From Melanocharis versteri (taxonomy: Eukaryota > Chordata > Aves > Passeriformes > Melanocharitidae), in NCBI GenBank assembly GCA_013397845.1, contig VZTG01009130.1, forward strand, positions 1,013,036-1,077,035: a DNA stretch of 64,000 nt, given 5' to 3'. Below the pieces are notes generated by a model, which ran no database searches, was not told the origin of the DNA, and saw only the letters and a list, made by a program, of their open reading frames with translations. Position 1 is the stretch's first letter. Every line of letters begins with the position of its first letter. The position numbers were made by a program, and so were the translations under genes. Shown here piece by piece: positions 1 to 13,300 of this stretch.

Positions 1-3000
1 TTTATTAGCATAATAAGTTCTAACTATAGTATATTAAAAGCAGTTAGTTTGCAAATAAAATTTTCCTTTTAATTTGTAAATATAGAAACATCAATGCTAA
101 AGAAAACCAAGGGTCTAATCTTGGGTTCAGATCTCTAATCTGAAATCCAGAAAGTTTACTAAGTGGTAAAAACTTGTTGCGAACAGGATTCTCTTGTCTT
201 CATTGTTACCTCCCTTAATTTCCTTTTGGTTTAAAAGTCAGGAGCAGAAGTATTTTTGATAATCAAGAAAGTACTTTTTTGTATCTGTGGATTCATCAGC
301 CTCCAGATGGTGAAGGAGAGGAGAAAAACTGAAAATCTCTAATGATGCAGAGTGCGTATGCTCCAGAGCAAACTAAGTCAGCATGGACAGTCTGGGAAAG
401 AAACATAGAAGCAGGGGAGGAGATATCCAGGACAAAAGCTAAAATTAGTTCAGCATTGCTTACTGCTAGGGACTAGTGAAAGATTATCTACAACTCTGAC
501 AATGCTGTAAGATATTCAGCTTGTATAGATTTGGTAGTAATTTTCAGCTTTACCAGTGCATATGGCAAAATTCTTGAATTTTAATAACTTTAAATAACCA
601 CGTTTTCAGTTCTGAGTTTGTTCTTTTGTATCTGAATTCTGCCCCAGCATCCCTTCCCCTCCTGTGGCAGCTGCTTGCCCAGCCTGGTGGATGCAATGCC
701 CTCCCTCCCCTTGCTGCCTGCTCTGCCCCGAGCCTGGGATGCCCAGGAAACACCTGCAAAGCCCTGAAGCTGCTGGGTGCTTTCTGCTCACTAATGGGGC
801 TAAAAATAGCAACTGCTGGGGGTGGTTTCAGCACAGCCGCCTTTTGCAGGCTTGTTTCAGAGTCTGGCCTGTGAATATCTTCCATAACTAATGGCTGCAT
901 CAATATTCTAGATCAAAACACAAAAGGACTTTTAGCCAGTGATTCTAAATTGCTTGTTAGCTAATAAAGGATTAGAGGTTTTTAGCATTGATCCCTCTTC
1001 TGCAGTGCCACCAGCTGTACTTTTCATCTTTCATTTGAGTAGATGTCAAATTATTTCTTTTTGTTTGTGTGTATGTGCATGTTTATGCATATAGAAGTTT
1101 TTTGGTCAGAGAGATAGATTTATTGTGAGAGCTATTCTGGAAGTGTTTTTTCAACTTCTCTGTACACATTTGGTAAGATTTGGGTTCGGGGGGTTTTTGG
1201 TTGGTTTGTGAGTTTTGTTTATTTTTCCAGAAAATGTAGGGAAGTTTTTTAATACTGAATAAAATACAGTAGCATAAAAATTCTTTTGTTTGTGTAAATT
1301 ATGCAAGAGGTATGTCACAAGCCATAATGCCATTATCTCTACTGTCATTTTCTTTGTATTCCATTAAAAAGATTCCTTTCTCATGCGCCTGCATTGAGGC
1401 ATCAGTTGTGTGGTACATTGGATAGGCCTAAAGTGCTGTCCCATATGCAGAGGACCACACGGGTATGCTGTGGCTGTAAGATAAAGGCATTGCAGTCTCA
1501 CATCACTGAAGTAGGGCTTCCCTTTTTGCTGCCTCCAGGAAATCTCAGCCACGGGCAGCGTAGACAGTAGTGTCCCCATTCTGTTGCGCTGGTGTTTCCC
1601 ATTTAAATGTAATCTGACAGCTACAAGCTTTAGGGGGTAAAATTTTAAATTATAAATAAACACCTATATAATATTAAATATGTACATAACCGCAATGTCC
1701 AAAATCAGGTAGTCCCAGTTGACTGTAATGATGTTTTTACTTTCTGCTGTTGCTGTGGTAGGCAGGTCTCTGGCTTTTTGGAGTTGGGAGGAATTTCCTC
1801 TCTTTGTAGTTCAGTGTTTAGTTCACTCCATGTTTATTTGTTGCCTCTGCACTTCAGGAAGGAGTATTTTAATGAACTGTGTTTGCCAGTGTAATAAAAT
1901 CCTCCTGTTGGGGAGATAGCCCAGCAGCCACTCCAGTGTTGTGTCAGAGAACAGGTCTGTGCTGCCATGTGGATGCAGTCCAGTGTTTTCTGCCCTCGAG
2001 TGCTGTGCAGACCCAGGACCACCTCCTGGCTGGCAAAGGCACAGAAATAACTGCCAGCAGGATGGGGAGAAAACACAAGGAAATACCCTAAGTGGAGAGA
2101 GACTATCTAAAGGCATGCAGAAGGAATTTGCATTACCAGCAGAAGGAGAAAAATCTCATGTGAACACTTTGGGCTTCTAGTTTTCTAAAAGGATCTAGAT
2201 GAAAGGTTGTGCAGTGCATTTTTAGGGCCTCCAGGCAATTACTTAGATATCAGAGTAAAGCTTATAATTGGGGTATGGGGAGGATGAAAGGACAGAGTTA
2301 GGAACAAATTCAATTTATAACATTAAATGATTGCATAATAATCCTTTTGCATTAAATTAAACAATAATAAGTGTACTCAAGCTATGCATTATCTCTATAT
2401 CCATGCTTTTAACTGTAATGTATTTTTTTCCATTGCCATGTATTTACAAGTTCTCTTGATAAGGATGAGCTTTGAATAAATAATTGTGTTTATGAAGTTT
2501 TCTGTAAGAAGATGCAAATTTGTCATCGGATGCTTGTAACTTGCTAGAAGGCTCCTTTTCCCTTAGGGGATATTTTACTTTGATTCCTAATCATATCAAG
2601 ACCATTACAAACAGCTAAGCACAAGGTGTCCTTGGAAAATGAGATTTTTTTAATAACCATTTTCCCCACAAAGCTAAGCAATGTGAGCAGATTCTTCTTT
2701 TAAATGACAATGGTTTTCAGCACTAAAGCTGGATCTAGGTAAATCCCTTAGCAAAATTTGTGTTGGTATTTTACAGAACGTTTTTGGACCCTACTCTGCT
2801 TCTCTTTGGGAAGTTACGATCTCGGTAACCCTTTATGTGATGGCTGACTGGATAGAGAGAATGAGAACTATCTCATGCATAAAGTTAGTCCTGTCAAAAC
2901 ATATGCATACCATGGAGAAAAATGACTTAAAGTTCAAGTTATTGTTGACTCTCCTGTAAAACTGGGCAAGCCAGGTGTCTGCTTTGTTAATTTGGTTTTT

Positions 3001-4201
3001 CTGTGAACACTCAGAAATATTTGTGATAAAAATCATTGTTGATAGTGGGCTGAACTGTTAGGTGAGATCTGGACACTTCTTTGTCAAAATTGATGTGCAC
3101 TAAAAGCACACCAGTCTTTTTTGTGGAAGTGGAATTGAACTTGTCAGAGGTAATGGGGCAATTGCTTCCCTGCCCTGATGCTCAAGCACAGGGGCTGCAC
3201 CCTCTACAGCCCTTCGTGCACCTCACTGAATCTTTACCAAGTATAAAGCATTTTGTAGAAAAATCTTTTCAAGAAGAAAGAAAATTGCTTTTCCTCTGAT
3301 TTCCTCAAACATTTTCATCCTTGATTTCTAAACACTTGGGTGTGTCAACAGTAAAGGCTTTGGCATGATGCTGTAGGAGGAAGTTCCCTGCGTGCAAGAA
3401 ATGCTGTCTCTATTAGTTATCCTCAGGATGCTGGTTAGAAATTTTTCCATATACTTCTTTCTTTGTTCTGGATTAATTATACACACACCCCCCTACCCTC
3501 TCTGTAAGTTCAGAGAGCTCTCAAAGTTGAACTTAGGAACCTGACTGTTTGAGTAAGAACTAAAGCTGTCAGCCCAGCTTTGAAGGCTATGGGTGGACTT
3601 TGCTAAAGTCTGCCTATTTAAATGCTTTTCTCAGGAGATGAAAATCAGTAAGGATGTTCATTGCAGAGGAGTGGGAACTGACTGCTGTGTTTTAACAAGC
3701 TGGACCCTTGCAATTAATTTTTTTTTAAATCATGGTTTGATATAATCTTAAATTACTGCTTTGGGCTTGCTTGGCATTTGGGTACAAGGGCCAGAAGAAA
3801 GATAATCCTGGCTTGTTTGAATTCAGGGGACTGTGGGGATTGAGGAAGCTCATTAAAAGATTTTCATTTTCACTGTTATCTTCTCATTGTATGGACAGTC
3901 CTACTGTGTTTAGGGACTCCAGGAACATCCATTTCACTTCACATTAGTCGTGGTGATTCCTCGGATGCTGCACAACAGCGCATCGTGCATCCCGATTGAG
4001 TGGAAAAGAACCACTTGAATATGTCACTGCTCAATGTACATTAGATAAGTAGGTTTTGGGTGCACAGTGTGAAGCTAAATTACAGCAGGGACTTATTCAG
4101 CACTGTTGCTTTCTGCTCATGCTTTCTGCTAATGACATTAAACACCATTTGGTCTTAGCTGGGTGCATCTGGATTAACGTCAATGCATTCTCTTGTTATA
4201 G
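1..4201. other. MAPRE2 intron, partial
   Basis: Non-coding. A GC-rich patch at 640-880 contains a perfect MEF2-type site CTAAAAATAG at 800-809; its open frames show no domain. I recognise no upstream MAPRE2 exon and no transposon. Confidence 0.6.
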
Positions 4202-4347
4202 GAGCAGCTTACTGCCAGTTCATGGACATGTTGTTCCCAGGGTGCATTAGCTTGAAGAAAGTAAAGTTTCAAGCAAAGCTGGAGCATGAGTACATTCACA
4301 ACTTCAAACTTCTGCAGGCGTCATTTAAAAGAATGAATGTGGATAAG
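4202..4347 (+). CDS. MAPRE2: MAPRE2 exon: second part of the CH domain
   Basis: 146 nt. The acceptor TTGTTATAG ends at 4201 and the donor AAG|GTAGGC begins at 4348. The first two bases (GA) complete a codon begun in the upstream exon, so the entry phase is 1; the exit phase is 0. It encodes AYCQFMDMLFPGCISLKK through MNVDK, the central and late helices of the calponin-homology domain that contacts tubulin. It is essentially identical to vertebrate EB2. Confidence 0.95.
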
Positions 4348-7300
4348 GTAGGCATTCTGTGTTTGTATTTCAATCACTATGTGTTTCAAAAGTTATCTAA
4401 ATTGTGTAAAATTAATAAATAGGGAAAACAAACTTCAAAATACTTGAAAATCAACTTTTTCAACTGTTGGATGGAGAACTGGAATTACAAGTAGTGTATG
4501 AAGATGTTCTTGACCTTTCATCATCTGCAGAGGGTGTTTGGGCGTGAAGGAAGAAGTTTCGCATTTGGCTCCACTTTTAGGTACAAATTGAAAATTGAGT
4601 CCATATGTCTGCTGAGGAGTTGTGCCATCTAGCTCATTATATCTTCATATCAGAGGCCCTTTGATAAAATACCATGTGTTGGAAATTCCTTGTCATCAGT
4701 GAATCTTAATTTTTTGATAAGTAAAATTATTGGTGACCTGAATTTCCAAAAAAAACAACTTGAAAATATGCTGTTCTTATAAGTATTCCATGTTTGTTTT
4801 TTTTTTTTTGTCCAAAGCAGGGCTTAAAGAATTTAAATTATTCAAAAGCTGGAATAATTTATCCAGTGATTTAATAGATTAGCAGCACATGTTATCTTGT
4901 AAAGTTAAGAATGGAAGTCCCTGAGAAAGTGGTTGTTCAGCCTTAAGGTATTTGGTTTATGCTTGAGAGTTTGACAGACTTGCCGATATAAATTACTGTG
5001 TTGATAAAAATGAATAATGGAAGTTATGTTGTCATGCTTATAGTTTTACACTGGTGCACTACCTGTTTGCCCTTTTAAGGTTCTGCCCTGGCTTTTAGTG
5101 TTGCCTTATTCTGAAATTTTAACAACCATAATAGAGAATCCCTTAAGACTTCTATGAAGTACTGGAAAACCCTCATTGTTTCATGAAATGTTATGGATAC
5201 TTCTGTTTACAGTGTGATTTGCTAGTGAAATGTTGGAAAGACTAATGTAGTGAACATTGTCAATTTTCCTGTAGGGAGCAAATTTACCATGCCTTTTTAA
5301 TGTAGAATTAAAATTCAAATGGAACAACCTGAAAAGACATGCACAATGTGATGTTAATTCTTGCAGAAGCATAGATCTATAAAATGCTGTACAGCTGGCT
5401 TAATCCTGAAGAAGAAATGAAAACCCTTTTCCAGCTGAAAATTCAATACATTCAAGAGGCATTAAGGTCCACATAACTTGGCTCTTTGATCAGCTGCATG
5501 AATTAAGCAAAGCAGGGCAGCTCTTCTGCAATTGTAGTCCCTGTCTGCCCACAGTGTTCTGGGAACCTTGAGTACTGTAATATTGGCTGAAGACACCTTT
5601 TGGTGGTTTCATGTCTGTGAAAAATTTCTGAGATATTGATATGGAGACATCCTCATAGCCTTTCCTTTATTTTAATAGAACTTTATAGGCATTTAAGTCA
5701 ACTTCTGCATATCTGCACACTGTTCTATGTATAGCTATATGTGGAATGGAAAAAAATTACAGGGTTAAAACCTCAGGGTTAGTTCATATTATGAGCATAT
5801 GGTACCAAAATGTAGGTTGGTTTGAACTTTAGCATGTCTTGGAGAAGCTGCTGGGTTTTGTAGTTCAAAAAGTAGGACAGAGAGCAAGAAACTCCTTGGA
5901 GTTTTTGAAGAATTGTTTGTAGTATGTCAAACTGTACCATGCCCATTAAAACCAGAAATCCCCAGTTGGCTGAATGTAGTGTTACTCCCAGAGCGGTGTC
6001 ATTCATCATGGGATGTACCCATGGGATGTAAGGGAGTACCTCTGTGGAACAGCAGCTATAAAAGTTTCCATGCACCTATTGCATCGCTGCTTCAAAGTCT
6101 GGGTTCTCATTGGGTTTTATTTTGTTTCATTTTTTAAGAGCACTTGCAAATTAACCCTTTCTTTTAGGAACAAAACAATGGCAGAGGTTTATTTGTTGAT
6201 GCAGTTAGTAGATTTTTTTCAAATAAGTGTGTATATGTAATTTTTATATTTTAAAATGGCAGTGACATAATATTGGCTATTAATATAATAATAATATCTT
6301 TTAGGTAATTCCTGTGGAAAAACTGGTCAAAGGGCGCTTCCAAGACAACTTAGATTTCATTCAATGGTTTAAGAAGTTCTTTGATGCTAACTATGATGGC
6401 AAGGAGTATGATCCTGTGGAAGCTCGACAAGGCCAAGATGCTCTTCCTCCACCAGATCCTGGTGAACAGATCTTTAACCTGCCCAAAAAGTCTCACCATG
6501 CAAACTCTCCAACTGCAGGTACTTTGCGTCTTAAAGAATTCCATTTCTGTCTCTGTAGACAATTATAAACTGTGGTCCACTTCACATAAATACTAGTTAA
6601 AAAATATTTCTTTGTGTGGTTGTGCCATTCTTTTTACCTTGTCATAGGCTTAGCATATTGAGACAGCAGCAAGTTAACATCTTGTGTGCTCTACTTTGGC
6701 CCAGCCCTACTGAGAATAGGGTCTCCTCCACCAAACCCCTCCATGTAAATGACACAGACTCTGGTAATGTCTGATGGTGGAGACAAAGGCTTTTAACCAT
6801 CTTGTTGCTGAATGTGATATGTGCGAGTGTATTCAAGAACTTTAGATGGAGTGTGTTCCTCTTTCACACCTCCACCTTTACAGGAAAATGCTTGAAAAGG
6901 CTGATTTATTTTTTAATTTTTATGGTGAGTAAAATGTTTCCAAATCTTAAGGGCTGACCAGAAGAACAAAAATAAATTTATTTTTGGTTTTATGTGTGCT
7001 TATTGTTTGGATATGGTAGTCCTCCTAGCTGAACAACATACAGCTATTGCTCTTTCACAAAGATACCTCAGTCTTCTAATTTTTTATTTTGTGCTTGTAT
7101 TGGGTTTTTCTAGGATAGAGGTAATGCTTCAGAGGAGGTTGTATGGTGCTAAATTTTGAATTTAAAACCAAAACAGTGTTGATAAGGCATGGATGTTTTA
7201 ATTATTGCTAATCAGTGCTTACACAGAGTCAAGGCTTTTGCAGTTTCTCACATTGCCTTGCCAGCAAGCAGGCTGGGGGTGCCTGAGAAATTCGGAGGGG

Positions 7301-10300
7301 ACACAGCCAGGGCAGCTGACCCCAACAGACTGAACAGATAATCCATGCCACATGGCATCATGGTTAGCAAGAAAAGCTGGGGGAATAAGGAGAAGGGTGG
7401 GGAGGGATGTTCAGAGTTACAGCATTTGTCTCGCCAAATCACCATTACGGGTGATGGAGTCGGGCTTTCCTGGAGATGGGTTAATTCCTGCCTGCCCATG
7501 GGAAGTGGTGAATGGATTGTTTGCATGGCTTTTGTTTTACCTATTAAACTGTCTTTATCTCAACCCATGAATTCTCTCTCTTTTCCCCTTCTGAGTTTCT
7601 CCCCCATCTCACTGCAGGGGACAGTGAGCAAGCAGCTGTGGGGGCTCAGCTGGGGTTAAACCACAACAGTGTTCCTGGAACAGGCCAAAGGACTAAGCTT
7701 GATCTTTGGTGTTTACGTAATGTGGGTATGACTAGTCACTAAGCAGATACCATTTTTGTGAACTGAGAATTAAGTGAACAGGAGAGCAGCTAACATTTAA
7801 GAAAAAAAGCCGGTCACTAAAAAAGTGTTACTGGTTTGTGTTACATTGGTTTGTGCATATGGAAATACACATGCACACACACCTAATTCCTGTATTGGTT
7901 TGTCCTGGGTTTATGCTAACCCATTCCTGAAATAAGGGTTAATATTTAGTTGATTTTAAATCTGTGACCTGTCCTCTCATGGGCTTGGATATGCACCAGT
8001 ACTGGCAAAAGCAGGGGCAAGTGTGAAGCATGAAGCACCCTCACTTTTAGGCTGCCTTGTGCTGTGGAATCCTACCCAGATTTCAGTGTTCTGCTCTGAT
8101 CACTTCTGACGTCAAAGTGGGGCATACTTGGCCAGCTGCCTTCAGCTCATTAGTGCTTCCAGGAAATGGGGCACCTAATAGCAGGCCAGTGCTACTCTGG
8201 GCTTCTAAAGCTTGTTTACATCTTTGTTTTGCACCATCTTGTGCCTGAACTTCTGAATTTCAGGGTCTGGTGCGCTCCAGTTTCCCGTGTGATGTCTTGC
8301 ACTCCCTTTGGAAACAGAAAACCCAAGTGCTAATGTCAACACGTTGTCCAATTCAGAAATTGGAAAAGACACTTTTATTAAACACAGACTTTACTGTGCT
8401 TGTTAATTCTTCTTACAGATGGTCTGTTCTTCCCAAAGTCACAAATATGTCATCCAAATTAAAGCTGTGGAGGTGACAATCCTACAGAAATTGAATAGCT
8501 ACTGGAGTGGAACCAGCCAGCTGATATGGAGGATAATGCAGTGATGTCATGTTTTGTTGCTGGTTCTATGAAGAGCATGTCCTGTGCCTTCCCAGCCTTT
8601 GTATGGGATTGTATAACTGTGTTAGTGTGATGAGTTTTCAGAAGATCCTCTAGCGGTGAGGGTTAGCTTTTTCGTGGAAAACTTCCTTCATTATTAACTT
8701 AAATATTGTCTGGAAGTATGACAGGCAGGACGCTAGTTTAATTTCTGAGCTGAGGATGGTAAGGTATTGGTGTTACGTGATGCCAGGTGAAATGGGAGTT
8801 CTAGGTTTTCTTGCTGCTTGCATTTCAGAACAGAACTCAGGTAGGTGTCAGTCGTTCCATGGGTTTACTGAATTCTGGGTGAGCACATTGTTGTGGCACT
8901 GATGTGTTGTGCCGTTGTGCCTCGCCTCACTGCATCACAGAACCTACATGTTGGAAGGAATGGGAGCCTTTTTTGATGCTCTGGGATGAGTTCTGTATGC
9001 ATCTGCAAACCTGTGTGCACCTCGTCTCCTGCTGCTTGGGAGTAAATTGGGATAATGCGGGAGCAAGTTCTGGGCAGCTGGGAAATTGCCATGAAAGATG
9101 TGCTTCTGTACCTTTGTTTTGTGCACATGCTCACTTAGTTGGAAGTGAAGGAGTATTCATTACAGCTGCTAAAGGAACCATAATATGCAACCCAGGATAC
9201 AGTTGGCCTTCTGGGCTACAAGTGCACATTGCTGGATCATGCTGGGCTTCTCATCAACCAACATCCCTCAAGTCCTTTCCAGGGCTGCTCTCAATCCATT
9301 CTCCACCCAGCCTGTGTCTGTGCTTGGGATTGCCCTGACCCAGGTGCAGGACCTTGCACTTGGCCATGCTGAACTTCATGAGGCTTGCACAGACCCACCT
9401 CTCAGGCCTGTTGAGGTCCCTCTATATGGGATCCCTTCCCTCCAGCATGTGACCACACCACAGCTTGGTGCCATTATTAATTTGTGTGATTTGCTCTACG
9501 TTAACACTGAAGCTTTGAAGTTTTAGTACTTCCTTGTCAGTTCATTAACAAGACAAAAGGAAGCACTAGTGAGAAAAGATAAAGAGCTAAGAAGAGCTTT
9601 TAGCATAATCCGAAAGTTTTTAAACAGCGTGCAGTGGACATACCTAAGTGTACTCATCTGTTGTTTGGTGTCAGGAGCAAGCAGATATATGGGTACCCAT
9701 TCATATTCGGGGGTTTGGCAGGCTTTAAAATATGCCTATTCTAAAATGATGAGATATATGTATTTCTAAAGGAATAATTTACTTCAGCTACTAGCAGTTT
9801 CATACACATTTCAGGTGATTCCTGTTGCTCCATGGAGTAACTCCTCCGGTGTCCTTTGACAGAGTTTGGGCTTGAGTGATTTAGGAGATGCTTGTTAACT
9901 ATTCATAACTGCTTTATAACACTGTTCTAACAATGTATTTTCAGAGGTAAACTAAGATATATATCCTTGAGCTAACAAGTGGTCAGATCCCTAAAGACTC
10001 CTCTGAATGCTTATCCAGAAAGATACTGGCACGAATTAAAATAATTTTTGATATTTTAATCAGACTCTAAAGCTTGACAGGACCCCTGGTATCAGGTAGC
10101 TGCTTCCTGTATCTGTAAATGGATATCAACTTGTATCTCTATAAATGCAGAGTGTGGTCTTTATTTAATTTGAAAAAAACTACTCAAAACTCGAGAAATC
10201 TAAAAATGCACTGAGTTTTGTGTTAATCAGTGAGCGGGCCAGCAGCCATAGCCCTTCCCATTCCAAAGGTGATCCTACTGGGGAGTCAGCGCAGGTCGAG

Positions 10301-13300
10301 GATAATGCAGCTTGGAAATGGAAGCATAAATAGGTCCCTACAACTAATCTGCTGGGCCACCCTCGCATTGCCTTGTCCCTTCCTTCGGAGACAGAGCCGA
10401 TTTGTGGCCGAGCTGACGGTGGTGCCGTGGCTGGATGGGTTTGGTGGCGTGCAACAGTCTGCTACTAGAAACAGTAGGAGCAACAAGGATTCACCAGGTG
10501 AATGCAGCTCCCAGGTGGGGAAATGAGGGTCTTTTCCTCCTTCAAGGAGCAGAGCTAGCAGCACAGACCACTGCTGTAGATTCTCTGGCAGCAGCACCAC
10601 AGCTGCATTAAGATCTAATGCCATCTGCCAGCCCTGAGCCGACTTTCGATCTCCTACAGCCTCCACTCTTCTCTAATGCAGTGGTAAACAGCCTACAGAT
10701 GTAGAGTCAAAATTGTGGCACGGGATTAAAATATTAGGGCACTGTTGTTTGTGCCAGTTCTAATGCTCCCTGCGGGAAATAGCGGAAAAGGCTTCATCTG
10801 ATCAAAATTGAAAATAGTGATCAGGTTGTCAGGATTTTAGCTTAGTGTCTTACGTAAGTATTCCTGTATGTCAGAGCAAATCTCCATGGAGCACTCTCTA
10901 GTGTATGGGTGTGGAGTGTCAAAAATACACGGGTAAAAGACAGCTTAATAAAATTAATTATTTATATGTAAGCTAAAAATGTGAGAAATTCTTAGATGTG
11001 AAGGCTGTTAGATTTTTTTAGTTTGAAATACTCAGTGAGAGCAGGATGACTAAAGCAGAGCTGGAAAATACTGGAGGATCACATGAGGGCTAAAAATACT
11101 CACGCTATGACAGGGAAAATAACCAGGGCAGAATGAACTGTTTGTGCATGAATGCATTATATATAATGTGCCATCGAAAAGCCAATTGCACAAGAGCAAT
11201 ACTGATTTTCTGTAGGGAAATGGTATATCCTGCTGTGGCAGATGTCCTGTAAATTAATTTGGAGGGATAAAAATACTCAGCAAAACCGGTCTTTATTTTA
11301 GCAGCTAGTGATACAATTAGGACTCCTGGGAGAGTAGAGAACTCCTAAGGCTTTTTTTTTGCTTTCCACCAAGACTTGCTACCTTTTTCCCCGGTGGCAG
11401 GCAGTAGGTGTTGGCAATGGCAATCTCTGCTCGCAGTGGTGCCGTGCTCCGGGACAACGTGGCAGAGCTGGAGATAGGAAGAGCTGCAGGGTGACAAACT
11501 GAAAGTGTTTTCATCCCTAGTTCATACAAGGCCAAGGAATTGTACCAACCGATGGGAACAGCATGTGCAGTGACAGTGCCGGCCTGGGAGGTAAAGTGGC
11601 TCAGCTGTAATGCAGACACATCTCCCCTGCCAGCATGAGGAGAATTTAATTTTTAAACCCACTGAGCTCGAGAATTTAGTCCAGGAGGCAGTGCTGCTTG
11701 CAGTGCAGGAGCCAGGGCCTTTTTTCAAGAGAGATGATTGTGTTTGGAAAAGCTTTGGTGAAAATGGCTATCTTAATTTTCAGTGTACTGTAAGTGTGGT
11801 TTGAGTGTCTGTGTTGTACAAATGTTTGCGCATTCTTTCATTTTCCAACGTGCATTTCTTTGCACATTTTTTTCAGATTTTCCTTTTGAGGCTGCTTTCT
11901 CCTTATAGCTAAGCAGACAGTGAGATTTTAGAAAACACAGGTTTTCAAGAGCATTTGAAATTTTAAATTGTGTTCTTCTGTTAAGCCTGTGTGGAGTGGT
12001 TTCATCCATTGAAGATAAATGTTTGCAGTACTTAAAGATGCTTCTAAGGCAAATAGAGGTTTCAGTTGAGAGCAAGTAGTAGTTGTTGATTATTTTAAAT
12101 AAAAAATAAATATTGGTTATTTTAAACCTAGAGTAAAGTCTTCATTTATGATGGGGGAAAGGCTTTGGTTAGTTCCCTTCTATCAAATCTTGTATTAAAG
12201 ACAAACTGAGGGAGTCATGCCATCAATAAAAACTTTATCATTTGACAAGTGGACTCCACTGGACTTTCTTCCTTGGATAGCTCTGTTGAAATTGTGAAAG
12301 TTTGAAGCACTTGTACACACTTCTCTTTGCCAGCTGTCTGGCAGAGAGGATGAATGCAGAGCTCACCAGGCTGTACTGGACCAGCAGCAGTGAAGGTTTG
12401 GGGAGCTGAGGGGACAGAAGGGTCCTGCCAGCCAGGGGAAGGTAGCACCACAGAATAGCTGGGACAGCTGCACCGCAGCGTGCTGGGATTCTGAAAGTTG
12501 AGTCAGATTTTGTCTGAGGTAATTTAAGTCCCATTAAGCATCATTTGTCATCGCTTATTCCATTAAGTGTCCCTAAATTGAGCATTTTCTTGTGTCCTGG
12601 TGTAGCTACAACAATAAGAGTGCGTGAATATTAATTAATCTACTGTTCTTACTCACTTGGTTTAAGCGGGTGGAGAGTTTTTCTTTAGCTTGTGAAGAAA
12701 TTACTGTGGCCTCTTGTTGGGTTTGGTTTTTCTCCTGTGGCATGAGTCAGGAATATTCATTTTATGAAATCCTTTAATTTGACTAAAATAGACTGCGAGT
12801 GATTCCCAAATTCCACTGAAGCAGTGGTTGTGTGGGCTCAGCCAAGTCTTGTGCTTGCTCAGGGCTTCCATTGCTCTCCACACTCTCCTCGTGCACGTCC
12901 ACACTGTAGTCATGCACGTGTTTTCTTGAAATTTTACATAAATATTTAACAGCATACTAATTACTCATATAGCTTCGAGGAAAATTTCTCCCTAAACGTT
13001 AAGTAGGTCTCTTGCCTACAAGACTACGCCTGTGATGTAAGGAGAACTGGAATTTGCAGTCTAGCTTTTTTGTACCCAAACCTGCACAGTGCCAACATCC
13101 ACTGTTTTATGTTGCAGAAGTTTGCATCTGTTTGTAGAACTTACATATTTAGCAAAAAGAATAGTGAAGCTGAAACTGCGTGGGATACGTTTAATTATGG
13201 TGGACTGACTAGTAATTGTTTCTGGAGTACCACAGATGGAAACCTCTAATGCATTTCAAAGCTGGCTCATCTTAACTTAATTGAGTACAAGAAGTTAATA

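Noticed and set aside
7896..8100. Possible second LTR start (GTCCTGGGTTTATGCTAACCC)
   Set aside because: Only the first bases resemble an LTR start; no matching end or duplication.
8930..8970. CR1-like 3' tail (CATCACAGAACCTACATGTTGGAAGG)
   Set aside because: Too short and diverged, and the sequence up to 9200 does not continue as CR1.
8904..9338. 144-codon plus-strand open frame
   Set aside because: Right half is CR1 antisense; left half shows no family features.
10286..10666. 126-codon minus-strand open frame with a Leu-rich run
   Set aside because: GC-rich intronic patch open in several frames; no recognisable protein.
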